Source of the DNA: Oscillospiraceae bacterium
GTDB lineage: Bacteria; Bacillota; Clostridia; Oscillospirales; Ruminococcaceae
Length of the DNA stretch: 35,601 nt
NCBI GenBank assembly: GCA_017468865.1
Contig: JAFUHM010000049.1
Coordinates: 1-35,601 of the forward strand
Direction: 5' to 3'
In this document: positions 1 through 7,044 of the stretch, piece by piece
Layout of the letters: every line of letters starts with the position of its first letter
Numbering within the stretch: the stretch's first letter is position 1
Translations under genes and position numbers: made by a program
Notes under the pieces: model-generated
Told to the model about the DNA's origin: nothing
The model's input: only the letters and a program-made list of their open reading frames with translations
Database searches by the model: none

Positions 1-44
1 ATAACAGCACCGGTTCAATCAGATGTTACTGTGGCTGCCTGATT

Positions 45-244
45 CATATTCAGCAGAAGTCGATTTGACCCCCAAAGCATATTCAGCCGAACGACTATAA
101 CCCCCAATGCATGTTCAGCAGAAGTCGATGTGACCACCTAATGCATATGTAGCAGAGGTCGATTTAACCCCCGATGCACATTCAGCCGAGGTAGGTAGCT
201 CCGCACCTCTACTCCTTTGACCCCTCATGCATATTCAGCCGAGG
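45..244. repeat. Degenerate 33-bp tandem repeat, about six units
   Basis: Units begin near 45, 78, 110, 144, 177 and 230, giving steps of 33, 32, 34, 33 and 53 bp. Each unit starts with a form of CATATTCAGC and continues roughly AGAAGTCGATTTGACCCCCA. The fifth unit carries about 20 extra bases around a GAGGT/ACCTC inverted repeat (188-192 and 205-209). The last unit runs straight into the stop codon of the aminotransferase gene at 245. The array may extend past the window's left edge. There are no unique spacers, so it is not CRISPR, and no convincing reading frame. Function unknown. Confidence 0.75.
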
Positions 245-1528
245 TTACAGAAAACACCTGTGAATGATCTCGATAATCCGGTCTTGTTGCTCTTCCGTCA
301 TCTTGTTATCAGAGGGAAGGCACAGCCCTCTGCGGAAAATATCGGCTCCTACGTCAATTCCGGAGCCCCTTATGTAGGCATTTGTGCGTCCTCTTCCGTT
401 ACCCTCGACTGTAACGAACGGGTTCGTCCGGTAGATCGGCTGCATATGCATAGGCTTCCAGACAGGCCGCCCCTCCGCATTGTACCTTGCAAGCGTTTCA
501 AGTATCTCTGTCGGACAGGACTTGCCGCTTTCACGGATATAGAGAGCCTCCTTCTCATCACGGACCTGTCTGCACATCGCATCCTTATCGATCATCATGC
601 ACGACAGCCAGAAATTCGGCTCACTGTTCACCGCATCATAGGGATTCATAGAGACGGGAAGTCCCTTCAACCCTTCCCTGTAACGCTCGTATATAGCCTT
701 CTTGAGGGCGATGTGTTCATTCAGATAAGGCATCTGCCCACGGACAACGCCCGCGATGATATTGCTTATGCGGTAGTTGTATCCTATCTCTTCATGCTGA
801 TACCAGGGTGCCGCCTCACGGCTCTGTGTAGACCACTTGCGCACCTTATCCGCATCTTCCCTGCTGTCGGTCAGGAACATACCGCCCGACGAACCTGTGA
901 TTATCTTATTCCCGTTGAAGCTTATCGCACCGTAATCGCCGAACACGCCTGTCTGTCTGCCCTTGTATGTCGCACCAAGGCTTTCCGCCGCATCTTCCAC
1001 GATAAGCGCACCATGCTTATCGCACACGGCACGGAGCTCATCCATCTTTGCAGGCGTGCCGTAAAGATGCACGATTATGACCAGCTTTACATCGGGATAT
1101 ATCTCAAATGCCTTTTCCAGAGCGGCAGGATCCATATTCCATGTATCACGCTCGGTATCTATGAATACCGCCTCTCCGTCCTCATATGCCACGCCGTTTA
1201 TGGTAGCATCAAAGGTCATGTCTGCACAGAATACTCTGTGCCCTCTGAGCGTGCCCTCATTCGGCTTGGGCTGACCGTAAAGCCTCTCCCCTGCCAGCTT
1301 TATCGCAAGATGGAGCGCGGCAGTCCCGCATGAAAGCCCCACCGCATACCTGCATCCGATATGCTCCGCAAGCAGCTTCTCACATTCATTGACATTCTCG
1401 CCTGCCGTGGTGATCCAGTTCTTGTCGAACGCATCATGTATCCACTTCAGTTCATCCCCGTGCATCGTAGGGGATGCGAGCCATATTTTATGATCAAAAG
1501 GCTGTATATTCTTTTCAAGTGCCATCAT
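245..1528 (-). CDS. DegT/DnrJ/EryC1-family PLP-dependent sugar aminotransferase (EpsN/PglE-like)
   Basis: A fold-type I aminotransferase of about 427 residues that probably transfers an amino group to a nucleotide 4-keto-sugar for capsule, exopolysaccharide or glycoprotein synthesis. The N-terminus (IWLASPTMHGDELKWI, then DKNWITTAGENVNECE) resembles EpsN/PglE proteins. The segment VEDAAESLGATYKGRQTG carries the cofactor-facing Asp, and NGNKIITGSSGGM supplies the PLP-binding lysine near residue 207. The frame stays open to 1687, but a strong promoter lies at 1641-1669, so the real start must be downstream. ATG at 1528 or 1525 follows AGGAAG at a good distance. No other sugar-pathway genes are visible; partners may lie off the left edge. 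The exact sugar substrate cannot be read from sequence. Confidence 0.88.
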   Translation of the reverse strand: MMALEKNIQPFDHKIWLASPTMHGDELKWIHDAFDKNWITTAGENVNECEKLLAEHIGCRYAVGLSCGTAALHLAIKLAGERLYGQPKPNEGTLRGHRVFCADMTFDATINGVAYEDGEAVFIDTERDTWNMDPAALEKAFEIYPDVKLVIIVHLYGTPAKMDELRAVCDKHGALIVEDAAESLGATYKGRQTGVFGDYGAISFNGNKIITGSSGGMFLTDSREDADKVRKWSTQSREAAPWYQHEEIGYNYRISNIIAGVVRGQMPYLNEHIALKKAIYERYREGLKGLPVSMNPYDAVNSEPNFWLSCMMIDKDAMCRQVRDEKEALYIRESGKSCPTEILETLARYNAEGRPVWKPMHMQPIYRTNPFVTVEGNGRGRTNAYIRGSGIDVGADIFRRGLCLPSDNKMTEEQQDRIIEIIHRCFL

Positions 1529-1640
1529 TATTCTTCCTATCGTAAACAATAAACGGCATACAGACCGTCCACGATTTGCCCTTCCCGTATTCCCCGAAAG
1601 TCCGCAAATACGCAGTAACAGTCTATATACAATCAATTTA

Positions 1641-1669
1641 ATTATACTATATATCAGGAAAAAAGTCAA
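1641..1669 (-). promoter_or_regulatory. Sigma-A promoter of the aminotransferase gene
   Basis: On the minus strand TTGACT (1669-1664) is followed after exactly 17 bp by TATAAT (1646-1641). This predicts a transcript start near 1634 and a 5' leader of about 105 nt, and it rules out the upstream start codon at 1687. Confidence 0.85.
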
Positions 1670-1804
1670 TGAGATTAAGCACAGCAAATCGTCGCTATTA
1701 ATCGCTAAAATTTGTGCATTCTGACTAATTTATATATGCGACACCACAGCATATTTAAAGGGCGTATGCCGCCAATGCTAAGCACAACGCCCCCTATATC
1801 CTTT

Positions 1805-2314
1805 TTACCTGTCTCTGAGTACATCAGAGTATCTGTGCATCAGACTGTGCGCAAATCTCAGATTTGCCATCATCCCGATGACTGCGGCAAGCATCAGTAT
1901 GACAGTCAGCCGATCAACGTCAATGATGCCGAAAGCCCTTATCAGTATCACGATGCCCAGCGGCAGGCAGATCACGCTTGTGATAAGCGAGGGAATGTAC
2001 TTTCCGATGCAGATGCTCTGCCCGATATGCACGAACAAATGCGCTGTGAATGCCGCCATAATCCCGAGCCACAGCGCTGTAAGCACCTTGCACGGAAAGA
2101 AAAATGCCAGCAGGCTGATACCGAAGAACGGGATAAACTCCTCATATACCGCCAGAGCAAATCCCGCAGTCGAGAAATCTTCATAGGCGGCAGTCACTTT
2201 AGGAAAGCGCTCATAAAGCTGTTTGTTATTCCTGAAGAACCACCCGAAGCCTATTATCTCCTCCATATCATGGATAATAAACAGTATGGGCAGCAGCAGA
2301 TACAGATCTTTCAT
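1805..2314 (-). CDS. HXXEE domain-containing membrane protein
   Basis: A small integral membrane protein of 169 residues. The motif His-Asp-Met-Glu-Glu (residues 15-19) near the N-terminus defines the HXXEE family, whose function is unknown; the acidic and His residues suggest a metal site in the membrane. Further conserved-looking residues are in YEEFIP and HLFVHIG, and four or more hydrophobic stretches follow. The start at 2314 is preceded by GGGAGG, and the promoter at 2384-2412 excludes the longer frame that opens at 2419. It stands alone, not in an operon. A weak hairpin (GGGCGT/ACGCCC) lies downstream near 1758-1796. Family assignment is good; activity is unknown. Confidence 0.8.
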   Translation of the reverse strand: MKDLYLLLPILFIIHDMEEIIGFGWFFRNNKQLYERFPKVTAAYEDFSTAGFALAVYEEFIPFFGISLLAFFFPCKVLTALWLGIMAAFTAHLFVHIGQSICIGKYIPSLITSVICLPLGIVILIRAFGIIDVDRLTVILMLAAVIGMMANLRFAHSLMHRYSDVLRDR

Positions 2315-2383
2315 ATGACCTCCCACAGGCACGAAGCAATGTTTCATTCTCCTGTTCTCAAAAGCGATCTTCCTATTATCCCT

Positions 2384-2412
2384 ATTATAGCATAAGATGT
2401 CCTTTTGTTCAA
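2384..2412 (-). promoter_or_regulatory. Sigma-A promoter of the HXXEE gene
   Basis: Minus strand: TTGAAC (2412-2407), a 17-bp spacer, then TATAAT (2389-2384), placing the transcript start near 2377, about 60 nt before the chosen start codon. Confidence 0.8.
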
Positions 2413-2479
2413 CGCCCATGACATAATAGCGTCCATGATCTGTATACCGTTCTCATATGCGCCGTCTGTGAATAAAGAA

Positions 2480-2505
2480 GGAGCGCAGCCGCACAGCTGC
2501 GCTCC
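2480..2505 (-). terminator. Intrinsic terminator of the AKR-TetR operon
   Basis: A perfect 10-bp stem (GGAGCGCAGC paired with GCTGCGCTCC, 6-nt loop) lies just past the TetR stop codon. On the minus strand it is followed by the T-rich run TTCTTTATT. Confidence 0.85.
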
Positions 2506-2510
2506 CCGTA

Positions 2511-3116
2511 TCATCCGTCCGTCAGGACTTGCATTACCGCTTTGATGGTCATCTTCCTCATGATATCCATATCAAGGGAATACAGATCATTTTTCATATA
2601 CATATGACAATGCTGTTCCATGATGCCTATCGCCGCATACACCTTCTCACGCAGATGCACATCATCACCAAACATCTTCCTCATGTACTCCGTCAGAGTC
2701 TCCAGCTTTGAACGGGTGATCTCCGCATACAGTCTTCTCACATCATCATCCGTGTGCTGAAGCCCCTCCAGCTCCTCATGTATCCTGCGGTATCTGATAT
2801 GGTACTTCTCGAATATGGCAAGCACCTCTTCCAGATATGCGGGAACACCGCACGGCTCACTCGGGATATGAAGTTCATCTGTCCTTGTATCGGCAGAGAT
2901 GCGGTCGGCGCCGTATGAAACAGCAGAGAGGAGCAGATCCTTCTTATTCCTGAAATACCTGTACGCTATCCCAGTGGAGACGCCTGCCCGAGCCGCTATC
3001 TCATCCACCGTGGTGTTATGATACCCTTTCTCCTCATACATGGACAGCGCTGCGGAAAGTATCTTTTCCTTCGTCTTCTGCGAACGTGCCTGTACTGGAG
3101 CTGTCGTCCTATCCAT
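2511..3116 (-). CDS. TetR-family transcriptional regulator
   Basis: A 201-residue one-component repressor. The N-terminal helix-turn-helix spans about residues 15-60 (TTVDEIAARAGVSTGIAYRY, then FRNKKDLL), typical of TetR/AcrR proteins. The rest is the ligand-binding and dimerisation domain, which has no recognisable ligand signature. The start codon overlaps the end of the upstream aldo/keto reductase gene by 8 nt, so the two are co-transcribed and probably translationally coupled. The twin palindromes at 4088-4101 and 4144-4157 flanking the operon promoter are the obvious candidate operators, making this an autoregulated unit. The inducer is unknown; a carbonyl compound handled by the reductase is a reasonable guess. 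Confidence 0.9.
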   Translation of the reverse strand: MDRTTAPVQARSQKTKEKILSAALSMYEEKGYHNTTVDEIAARAGVSTGIAYRYFRNKKDLLLSAVSYGADRISADTRTDELHIPSEPCGVPAYLEEVLAIFEKYHIRYRRIHEELEGLQHTDDDVRRLYAEITRSKLETLTEYMRKMFGDDVHLREKVYAAIGIMEQHCHMYMKNDLYSLDMDIMRKMTIKAVMQVLTDG

Positions 3117-4065
3117 TTTTCTTCCTCTTTTTGGGGACTGCGAACCTGAACAGATCGTGTCCCATGACCCTTGCCCCCGACCTGTCTGCGGCTTCTTCCA
3201 GCTTTTGTATCTCAGCCTGTGTAAGCGTCACCTGTGCCGCCTCGGCAAGCTGTCTGACCTGTTCGGGCTTTCGGCATCCGCACACGGGAACTGCGCCCTT
3301 ATTTACGCAATAGCTTTGCGCCACCTGGGGAACTGTGATGTCATGCCGCTTTGCCACTGCTATCATCACACGATACAGATCACGCATCTTCCTTTTCTGA
3401 CGGCTCATGATAAGCTTCATCAGAGAGAATTTCGTCCTGACCCTCGGATCGGTGAGCATCCCCTCCTCAAGGACTGCCCATGCCCAGAACGACACATGGT
3501 TTTCCCTGCACCAGTCAAGCAGACCGTTCTTCTCCCACTCACGGGAGATAAGGCTGTAATGGTTCTGCACCCCGTAAAGGGGTATTCCCGCATCATCGAG
3601 TATCTTCTTCGCCAGTCTGCACTCATCAAGATCGAAGTTTGAGATACCGATATTCTTTATCCTGCCCTCGTTGTACAGCTCGATGAACTCCGCAAGATGC
3701 TCTTCTATGTATGAGGGAAGATGGAGCCAGTATATGTCCGCATAGTCCCGTCTGAACTCCGCCAGATCCTTTTCCAGTGACTGTCTCACGCAGCCTTTCC
3801 GATAACGGGAGACAGGGGTGTATTTGGCGGATATGATGATACTGTCCCCTCCGTTCTCCTGTGCAAACTCACCGAACATCTTCTGTGCCTTCCCCAAGCC
3901 ATAGTCACGGGCAAGGTCGTAGATGAATAGCCCCTGCTTATCCGCCTCTCGCATGGCATCCTTTATCACTTCATCCTCTACATAACTGCCCCGAAGCACA
4001 TTGCCGTATGCCTTGCCGCCCCAGGAATTAGTGCCTATCACTGCCTTTGCCTCAATCCTGCTCAT
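3109..4065 (-). CDS. Aldo/keto reductase
   Basis: An NAD(P)H-dependent aldo/keto reductase of about 318 residues with a TIM-barrel fold. The catalytic tetrad can be read as Asp and Tyr in FIYDLARDYGLG, Lys in IIISAKYTP and His in DIYWLHLPSY. The later GVQNHYSLISREWE and CGCRKPEQVRQLAEA match the cofactor-binding part of the family. It is the first gene of an operon with the TetR regulator. Start choice: ATG at 4065 or GTG at 4071; GGAAAGG lies 10 nt before the first and 4 nt before the second. The substrate cannot be deduced. Adjacency to a TetR repressor suggests induction by a toxic or signalling carbonyl compound. Confidence 0.9.
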   Translation of the reverse strand: MSRIEAKAVIGTNSWGGKAYGNVLRGSYVEDEVIKDAMREADKQGLFIYDLARDYGLGKAQKMFGEFAQENGGDSIIISAKYTPVSRYRKGCVRQSLEKDLAEFRRDYADIYWLHLPSYIEEHLAEFIELYNEGRIKNIGISNFDLDECRLAKKILDDAGIPLYGVQNHYSLISREWEKNGLLDWCRENHVSFWAWAVLEEGMLTDPRVRTKFSLMKLIMSRQKRKMRDLYRVMIAVAKRHDITVPQVAQSYCVNKGAVPVCGCRKPEQVRQLAEAAQVTLTQAEIQKLEEAADRSGARVMGHDLFRFAVPKKRKKNG

Positions 4066-4087
4066 TTTCACGCCGCCTTTCCAAATA

Positions 4088-4101
4088 TGAGATTTTTCTC
4101 A
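4088..4101. promoter_or_regulatory. Operator-like palindrome O1, downstream of the -10
   Basis: TGAGA-TTTT-TCTCA is a perfect 5-bp inverted repeat with a 4-nt centre. It sits at or just after the transcript start of the AKR-TetR operon, where bound TetR would block RNA polymerase. The flanking bases continue in mirror image to O2. Confidence 0.75.
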
Positions 4102-4106
4102 CTTTC

Positions 4107-4135
4107 AGTATATCACAACTTATACCGTTTGTCAA
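4107..4135 (-). promoter_or_regulatory. Consensus sigma-A promoter of the AKR-TetR operon
   Basis: Minus strand: a perfect TTGACA (4135-4130), 17-bp spacer, then TATACT (4112-4107). It is very strong on paper and is framed on both sides by palindromic operators. Confidence 0.88.
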
Positions 4136-4143
4136 GAGAAAAG

Positions 4144-4157
4144 TGAGATATTTCTCA
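4144..4157. promoter_or_regulatory. Operator-like palindrome O2, upstream of the -35
   Basis: TGAGA-TATT-TCTCA has the same arms as O1 and lies 56 bp away, upstream of the -35 box. Both sites share the longer form GAAAAGTGAGA followed by a 4-nt centre and TCTCAT, in opposite orientation (O1 has one A fewer). A matched pair around one promoter strongly suggests binding by the operon's own TetR protein. Confidence 0.75.
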
Positions 4158-4191
4158 TTTTTTTAAAAATGACTACGGGCAGACATGAAAA

Positions 4192-4227
4192 AAGGGTATG
4201 TGACACACAACCGTATCACATACCCTT
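4192..4227 (-). terminator. Intrinsic terminator of rpsB-tsf
   Basis: A 12-bp stem (AAGGGTATGTGA with TCACATACCCTT, 12-nt loop) is followed on the minus strand by six T residues. It lies about 20 bp past the tsf stop. Confidence 0.88.
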
Positions 4228-4248
4228 AAAGTTCAGATCAAGTGTCTC

Positions 4249-5169
4249 TTACTTGAGGCCTGCCATTGCAGCTACTTCAGCTGCGAAATCATCGGCCTTC
4301 TTCTCGACCCCTTCGCCGCGCTCAAAGCGAACGAACTGTGCAACGGAGATGCTGCCGCCGAGCTTCTTGCCTGCGCTCTCAACATACTTGCCGACTGTGC
4401 CGTCGAATACGTCAGTCTTTACGAACTGCTGCTCGAGGAGGCAGTTCTCGGTGTAGAACTTGCCGAGCTTGCCCTCTGCGATCTTAGCCTTTACCTGATC
4501 GGGCTTGGAAGCCATCTTGGGATCCTCGTTCATCTGAGCGATAACGATGTTCTTCTCGCTCTCGATAACGGATGCGGGAACAGTCTCCTTGGAAAGGTAA
4601 GCAGGATTCATAGCAGCTACCTGAAGTGCGCAGTCCTTGCCTACTTCAAATGCCTTCTCGCCGAGGTCGGTGTCAAGCTTAACCATAACGCCGATGCGTC
4701 CCTCGCCGTGAACATAGGGGATAAGAGTGCCTTCGAGTCTCTCGAAGCGTCTGATGACCATGTTCTCACGGATCTTGATGAACAGTTCCTGAAGAGCCTC
4801 CTCAACGGTGGTAGTACCGCCGCTGATAGTTGCAGCCTTGAGCGCATCAAGGTCAGCAGGAGCCTTCTCTATAACGGTCTTTGCAACAGCAGCTACAAAA
4901 GCCTTGAATTCGTCATTGTTAGCAGCGAAGTCAGTCTCGATGTTTACTTCAACGACTGCGCCCACGTTGCCCTCTACGACAGCGGTAACGATACCCTCAG
5001 CAGCAACTCTGCCGGCCTTCTTTGCCTGGCTTGCAAGACCCTTCTCACGAAGAATGGTCATAGCCTGATCTCTGTCGCCGTCTGCCTCTTCAAGAGCCTT
5101 CTTGCAGTCCATCATGCCGACGCCCGTAGCTGCCATCAGTTCCTTTATTTCTGCAACACTTGCTTTCAT
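4249..5169 (-). CDS. tsf: Elongation factor Ts
   Basis: The guanine-nucleotide exchange factor that recycles EF-Tu during translation. The 306-residue protein begins with the family signature (VAEIKELMAATGVGMMDCKK, then ALEEADGDRDQAM), the UBA-like N-terminal domain, followed by the TDFAANNDEF segment of the core that contacts EF-Tu. The length is normal. ATG at 5169 is preceded by CAGGAGGT at ideal spacing; the same frame stays open further upstream but only across the hairpin between rpsB and tsf. It follows rpsB by 61 nt, the classic order, and both share the promoter at 6100-6128. Confidence 0.98.
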   Translation of the reverse strand: MKASVAEIKELMAATGVGMMDCKKALEEADGDRDQAMTILREKGLASQAKKAGRVAAEGIVTAVVEGNVGAVVEVNIETDFAANNDEFKAFVAAVAKTVIEKAPADLDALKAATISGGTTTVEEALQELFIKIRENMVIRRFERLEGTLIPYVHGEGRIGVMVKLDTDLGEKAFEVGKDCALQVAAMNPAYLSKETVPASVIESEKNIVIAQMNEDPKMASKPDQVKAKIAEGKLGKFYTENCLLEQQFVKTDVFDGTVGKYVESAGKKLGGSISVAQFVRFERGEGVEKKADDFAAEVAAMAGLK

Positions 5170-5191
5170 GTTGTAACCTCCTGTTATGTGT

Positions 5192-5217
5192 AAGCCCGAC
5201 CCGTGTGGGTCGGGCTT
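5192..5217 (-). other. Strong intercistronic hairpin between rpsB and tsf
   Basis: A perfect 11-bp GC-rich stem (AAGCCCGACCC paired with GGGTCGGGCTT, 4-nt loop) lies between the two genes. There is no T-run after it on the minus strand, so it looks like an RNA-processing, stability or attenuation element rather than a full terminator. Confidence 0.7.
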
Positions 5218-5230
5218 TGACCGGTCTTGA

Positions 5231-5971
5231 TTATTCAGCCTCTGTCTCTTCTGCTTTATCAGCCTCTGCCTCTTCAGCAGCCTGAGCATTGCCCTGTCTG
5301 CCCTCGATAACAGCGTCAGCCATAGCACCTGCTATGAGCTTTACAGCTCTGATAGCATCATCGTTGCAGGGGATAACGTAGTCAGCGTCATCGGGGTCAC
5401 AGTTGGTATCTACGATCGCTACAACAGGGATACCGAGCTTCTTTGCCTCGGCAACAGCGATCTTCTCCTTGCGGGGGTCAACGATGAAAAGTGCTCCGGG
5501 GAGCTTCTTCATCTCCTTGATACCGCCAAGGTACTTCTCGAGCTTCTCTATCTCAAGCTCCAGCTTTACGACTTCCTTCTTGGGAAGGAGGTTGAAAGTG
5601 CCGTCTTCCTGCATGGTGTGGAGCTGTTCAAGTCTTGCGATCCTTCTCTTGATGGTGGCAAAGTTTGTCATCATACCGCCGAGCCATCTTGCATTTACAT
5701 AGTAAGCGCCTGCTCTTACAGCCTCTTCCTTGATGCTGTCGGCAGCCTGCTTCTTGGTACCTACGAACAGCACATTGTCGCCGTTCTCGGATACGCTCTT
5801 GACGAAAGCATAAGCCTCATCGAGCTTCCTTACTGTCTTCTGGAGATCTATGATATAGATACCGTTTCTCTCCGTGAAGATGTAGGGAGCCATTTTAGGG
5901 TTCCATCTTCTTGTCTGATGACCAAAGTGCACGCCTGCTTCGAGCAGCTGCTTCATTGATACTACGCCCAT
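5231..5971 (-). CDS. rpsB: 30S ribosomal protein S2
   Basis: A structural protein of the small ribosomal subunit, 246 residues. The signatures are clear: [20 protein letters not shown] near the N-terminus, then [28 protein letters not shown], and [20 protein letters not shown] in the second half. The C-terminal tail is acidic (many Glu/Ala), as in related Firmicutes. The start MGVVSMKQ at 5971 follows GGAGGAAAAAC. It is the first gene of the rpsB-tsf operon, with a leader of about 120 nt. Confidence 0.98.
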   Translation of the reverse strand: MGVVSMKQLLEAGVHFGHQTRRWNPKMAPYIFTERNGIYIIDLQKTVRKLDEAYAFVKSVSENGDNVLFVGTKKQAADSIKEEAVRAGAYYVNARWLGGMMTNFATIKRRIARLEQLHTMQEDGTFNLLPKKEVVKLELEIEKLEKYLGGIKEMKKLPGALFIVDPRKEKIAVAEAKKLGIPVVAIVDTNCDPDDADYVIPCNDDAIRAVKLIAGAMADAVIEGRQGNAQAAEEAEADKAEETEAE

Positions 5972-6092
5972 TGTTTTTCCTCCGTTTGGTTTATTCCTCC
6001 CCCATAGCCTTGCCCTGCCAAAGATGCCGACCGGCATCCACCACAGACAGAGACTGTGAGGTGTTAGATTTTGTACTGCCGCCTGACAATAC
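5972..6092 (-). promoter_or_regulatory. Structured 5' leader of rpsB, candidate S2 autoregulatory element
   Basis: The predicted transcript has about 120 untranslated nt. It contains the hairpin GATGCC-GGTC-GGCATC (6023-6038) and a CACAG/CTGTG pairing upstream of it. Neither is followed by a U-run. Ribosomal-protein genes often carry leaders bound by their own product; I infer that possibility here and did not match a known leader class. Confidence 0.4.
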
Positions 6093-6099
6093 AAGATAT

Positions 6100-6128
6100 A
6101 TTATAGCAGAAAGCGAATTATTTTTCAA
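6100..6128 (-). promoter_or_regulatory. Sigma-A promoter of rpsB-tsf
   Basis: Minus strand: TTGAAA (6128-6123), 17-bp spacer, then TATAAT (6105-6100) preceded by TGC, an extended -10. Confidence 0.88.
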
Positions 6129-6166
6129 TTGGTGAATGTACACGAATTTTTATTCTCACAAGCTAA

Positions 6167-6191
6167 AATTCCCGTGATTATCACGGGAATT
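6167..6191 (-). terminator. Intrinsic terminator after the glycosylase remnant
   Basis: An 11-bp perfect stem (AATTCCCGTGA with TCACGGGAATT, 3-nt loop), followed on the minus strand by TTTAGC. It lies immediately after the stop of the small minus-strand frame. Confidence 0.7.
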
Positions 6192-6195
6192 GCAC

Positions 6196-6474
6196 TTATA
6201 GCCTGATGCCCTGCTCTCTGAGATGATCTCCTATCCTGCTCCAGTCCTGCTTCATTATATCAAGCACATCATTATACTTTTTGCCCTTGTTGCGGTTCAT
6301 AGCGCCCATTCCGGCAGGGTGTGCAACGGGGAATACGGCACATTTCCATTGACCTGAAACTATATGGACCGCACCGCTTTCAATAATGCTGTTATATGCA
6401 CCTCCGCAGTTTGCCCGATGTCTTTGATACAATGATAAATGTGTAACCGGTCGATGATGTTCTGTTAGTACCAA
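6196..6474 (-). pseudogene. Probable 3' remnant of a uracil-DNA-glycosylase-like gene
   Basis: An open frame of about 92 codons whose last two-thirds (SGQWKCAVFPVAHPAGMGA, then MNRNKGKKYNDVLDIMKQDW) looks like the C-terminal part of a uracil-DNA glycosylase superfamily protein: the AHPAGMG segment resembles the family's HPSP-type motif. The N-terminal catalytic region expected for a protein of about 200 residues is absent. The only full-length start is a TTG without a clear ribosome site, and it overlaps the operator-like box at 6466-6483. It still has a terminator. I call it a decayed fragment; a small functional protein cannot be excluded. Confidence 0.4.
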
Positions 6475-6483
6475 TAGGTCCTA
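6466..6483. promoter_or_regulatory. Operator-like box A upstream of the XRE regulator
   Basis: TAGTACCAATAGGTCCTA is a near-perfect inverted repeat (TAGTACC against GGTCCTA, one mismatch). It matches box B at 15 of 18 positions. Confidence 0.55.
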
Positions 6484-6520
6484 ATATCCGTATATTATCA
6501 CAAAATTATGATAAAGTTAA

Positions 6521-6538
6521 TAGTACCGATAAGTACTA
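6521..6538. promoter_or_regulatory. Operator-like box B upstream of the XRE regulator
   Basis: TAGTACCGATAAGTACTA has perfect 6-bp arms (TAGTAC/GTACTA). It starts exactly 55 bp after box A, about five helical turns, so both would face the same side of the DNA. A weak -10 (TACTAT, 6534-6539) overlaps it. Confidence 0.6.
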
Positions 6539-6580
6539 TACAAATTTCGGGATTTATTACAAATCGGAGCGTGTATTTTT

Positions 6581-6796
6581 ATGTATTTTCCAAGACTGCG
6601 TGACTTGCGTGAAGACAGAGACATGAATCAGACACAGGTAGCAAAGCTGCTGTTTACCAGCCAGACGGTCTATTCAAGATATGAACGGGGCGCAGTCACC
6701 ATCCCCGTGGAACACCTCATCATCCTTGCAGATCATTACAACGTTTCCGTGGACTATATTCTCGGGCGTACCAATGAACCGACACTCAACCAATAA
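6581..6796 (+). CDS. Small XRE-family helix-turn-helix regulator
   Basis: A 71-residue protein that is almost entirely a Cro/C1-type DNA-binding domain: LRDLREDRDMNQTQVAKLLF, then TSQTVYSRYERGAVTIPVEH, then LIILADHYNVSVDYILGRTN. Such small regulators are common as stand-alone repressors in Clostridia. There is no separate ligand domain. GGAG lies 11-12 nt upstream of the start, so the ribosome site is weak. Two matching operator-like boxes precede it and make autoregulation likely. There is no toxin or phage gene next to it, and its target is unknown. Confidence 0.85.
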   Translation: MYFPRLRDLREDRDMNQTQVAKLLFTSQTVYSRYERGAVTIPVEHLIILADHYNVSVDYILGRTNEPTLNQ

Positions 6797-7044
6797 AAAT
6801 GCTTTAACAAAATATGTATCAGGTAAACTCCGGTTCAAAAAATACCGGCTTGCACCCGAAATAATGAATTATTTTTTATTTATCATTGAAATACGACTGT
6901 AAATTTTATTAAATTTACAAACTGTTCATAATATATATTATAATTTTTTACAGATATAGGGTACGGATATAGTATAATAGGTGTATGTATAGACAGACAT
7001 GGACAATGTCTGCTGTGGGATCGATGAACCTGGAGGAGAATCAT
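6797..7044 (+). promoter_or_regulatory. AT-rich intergenic region with the promoter of the five-gene operon
   Basis: No gene is seen here. A -10 box TATAAT is at 6973-6978; the -35 is not clear (TTTACA lies 20 bp upstream). The predicted leader holds a perfect 7-bp inverted repeat, CAGACAT-GGACA-ATGTCTG (6994-7012), just after the transcript start. It could be a binding site for the operon's response regulator or an RNA hairpin. Confidence 0.6.

Noticed and set aside
227..1333. Long plus-strand open frame of 368 codons
   Set aside because: It lies opposite the DegT-type aminotransferase gene; its protein is Cys/His/Arg-rich with no family features and no ribosome site.
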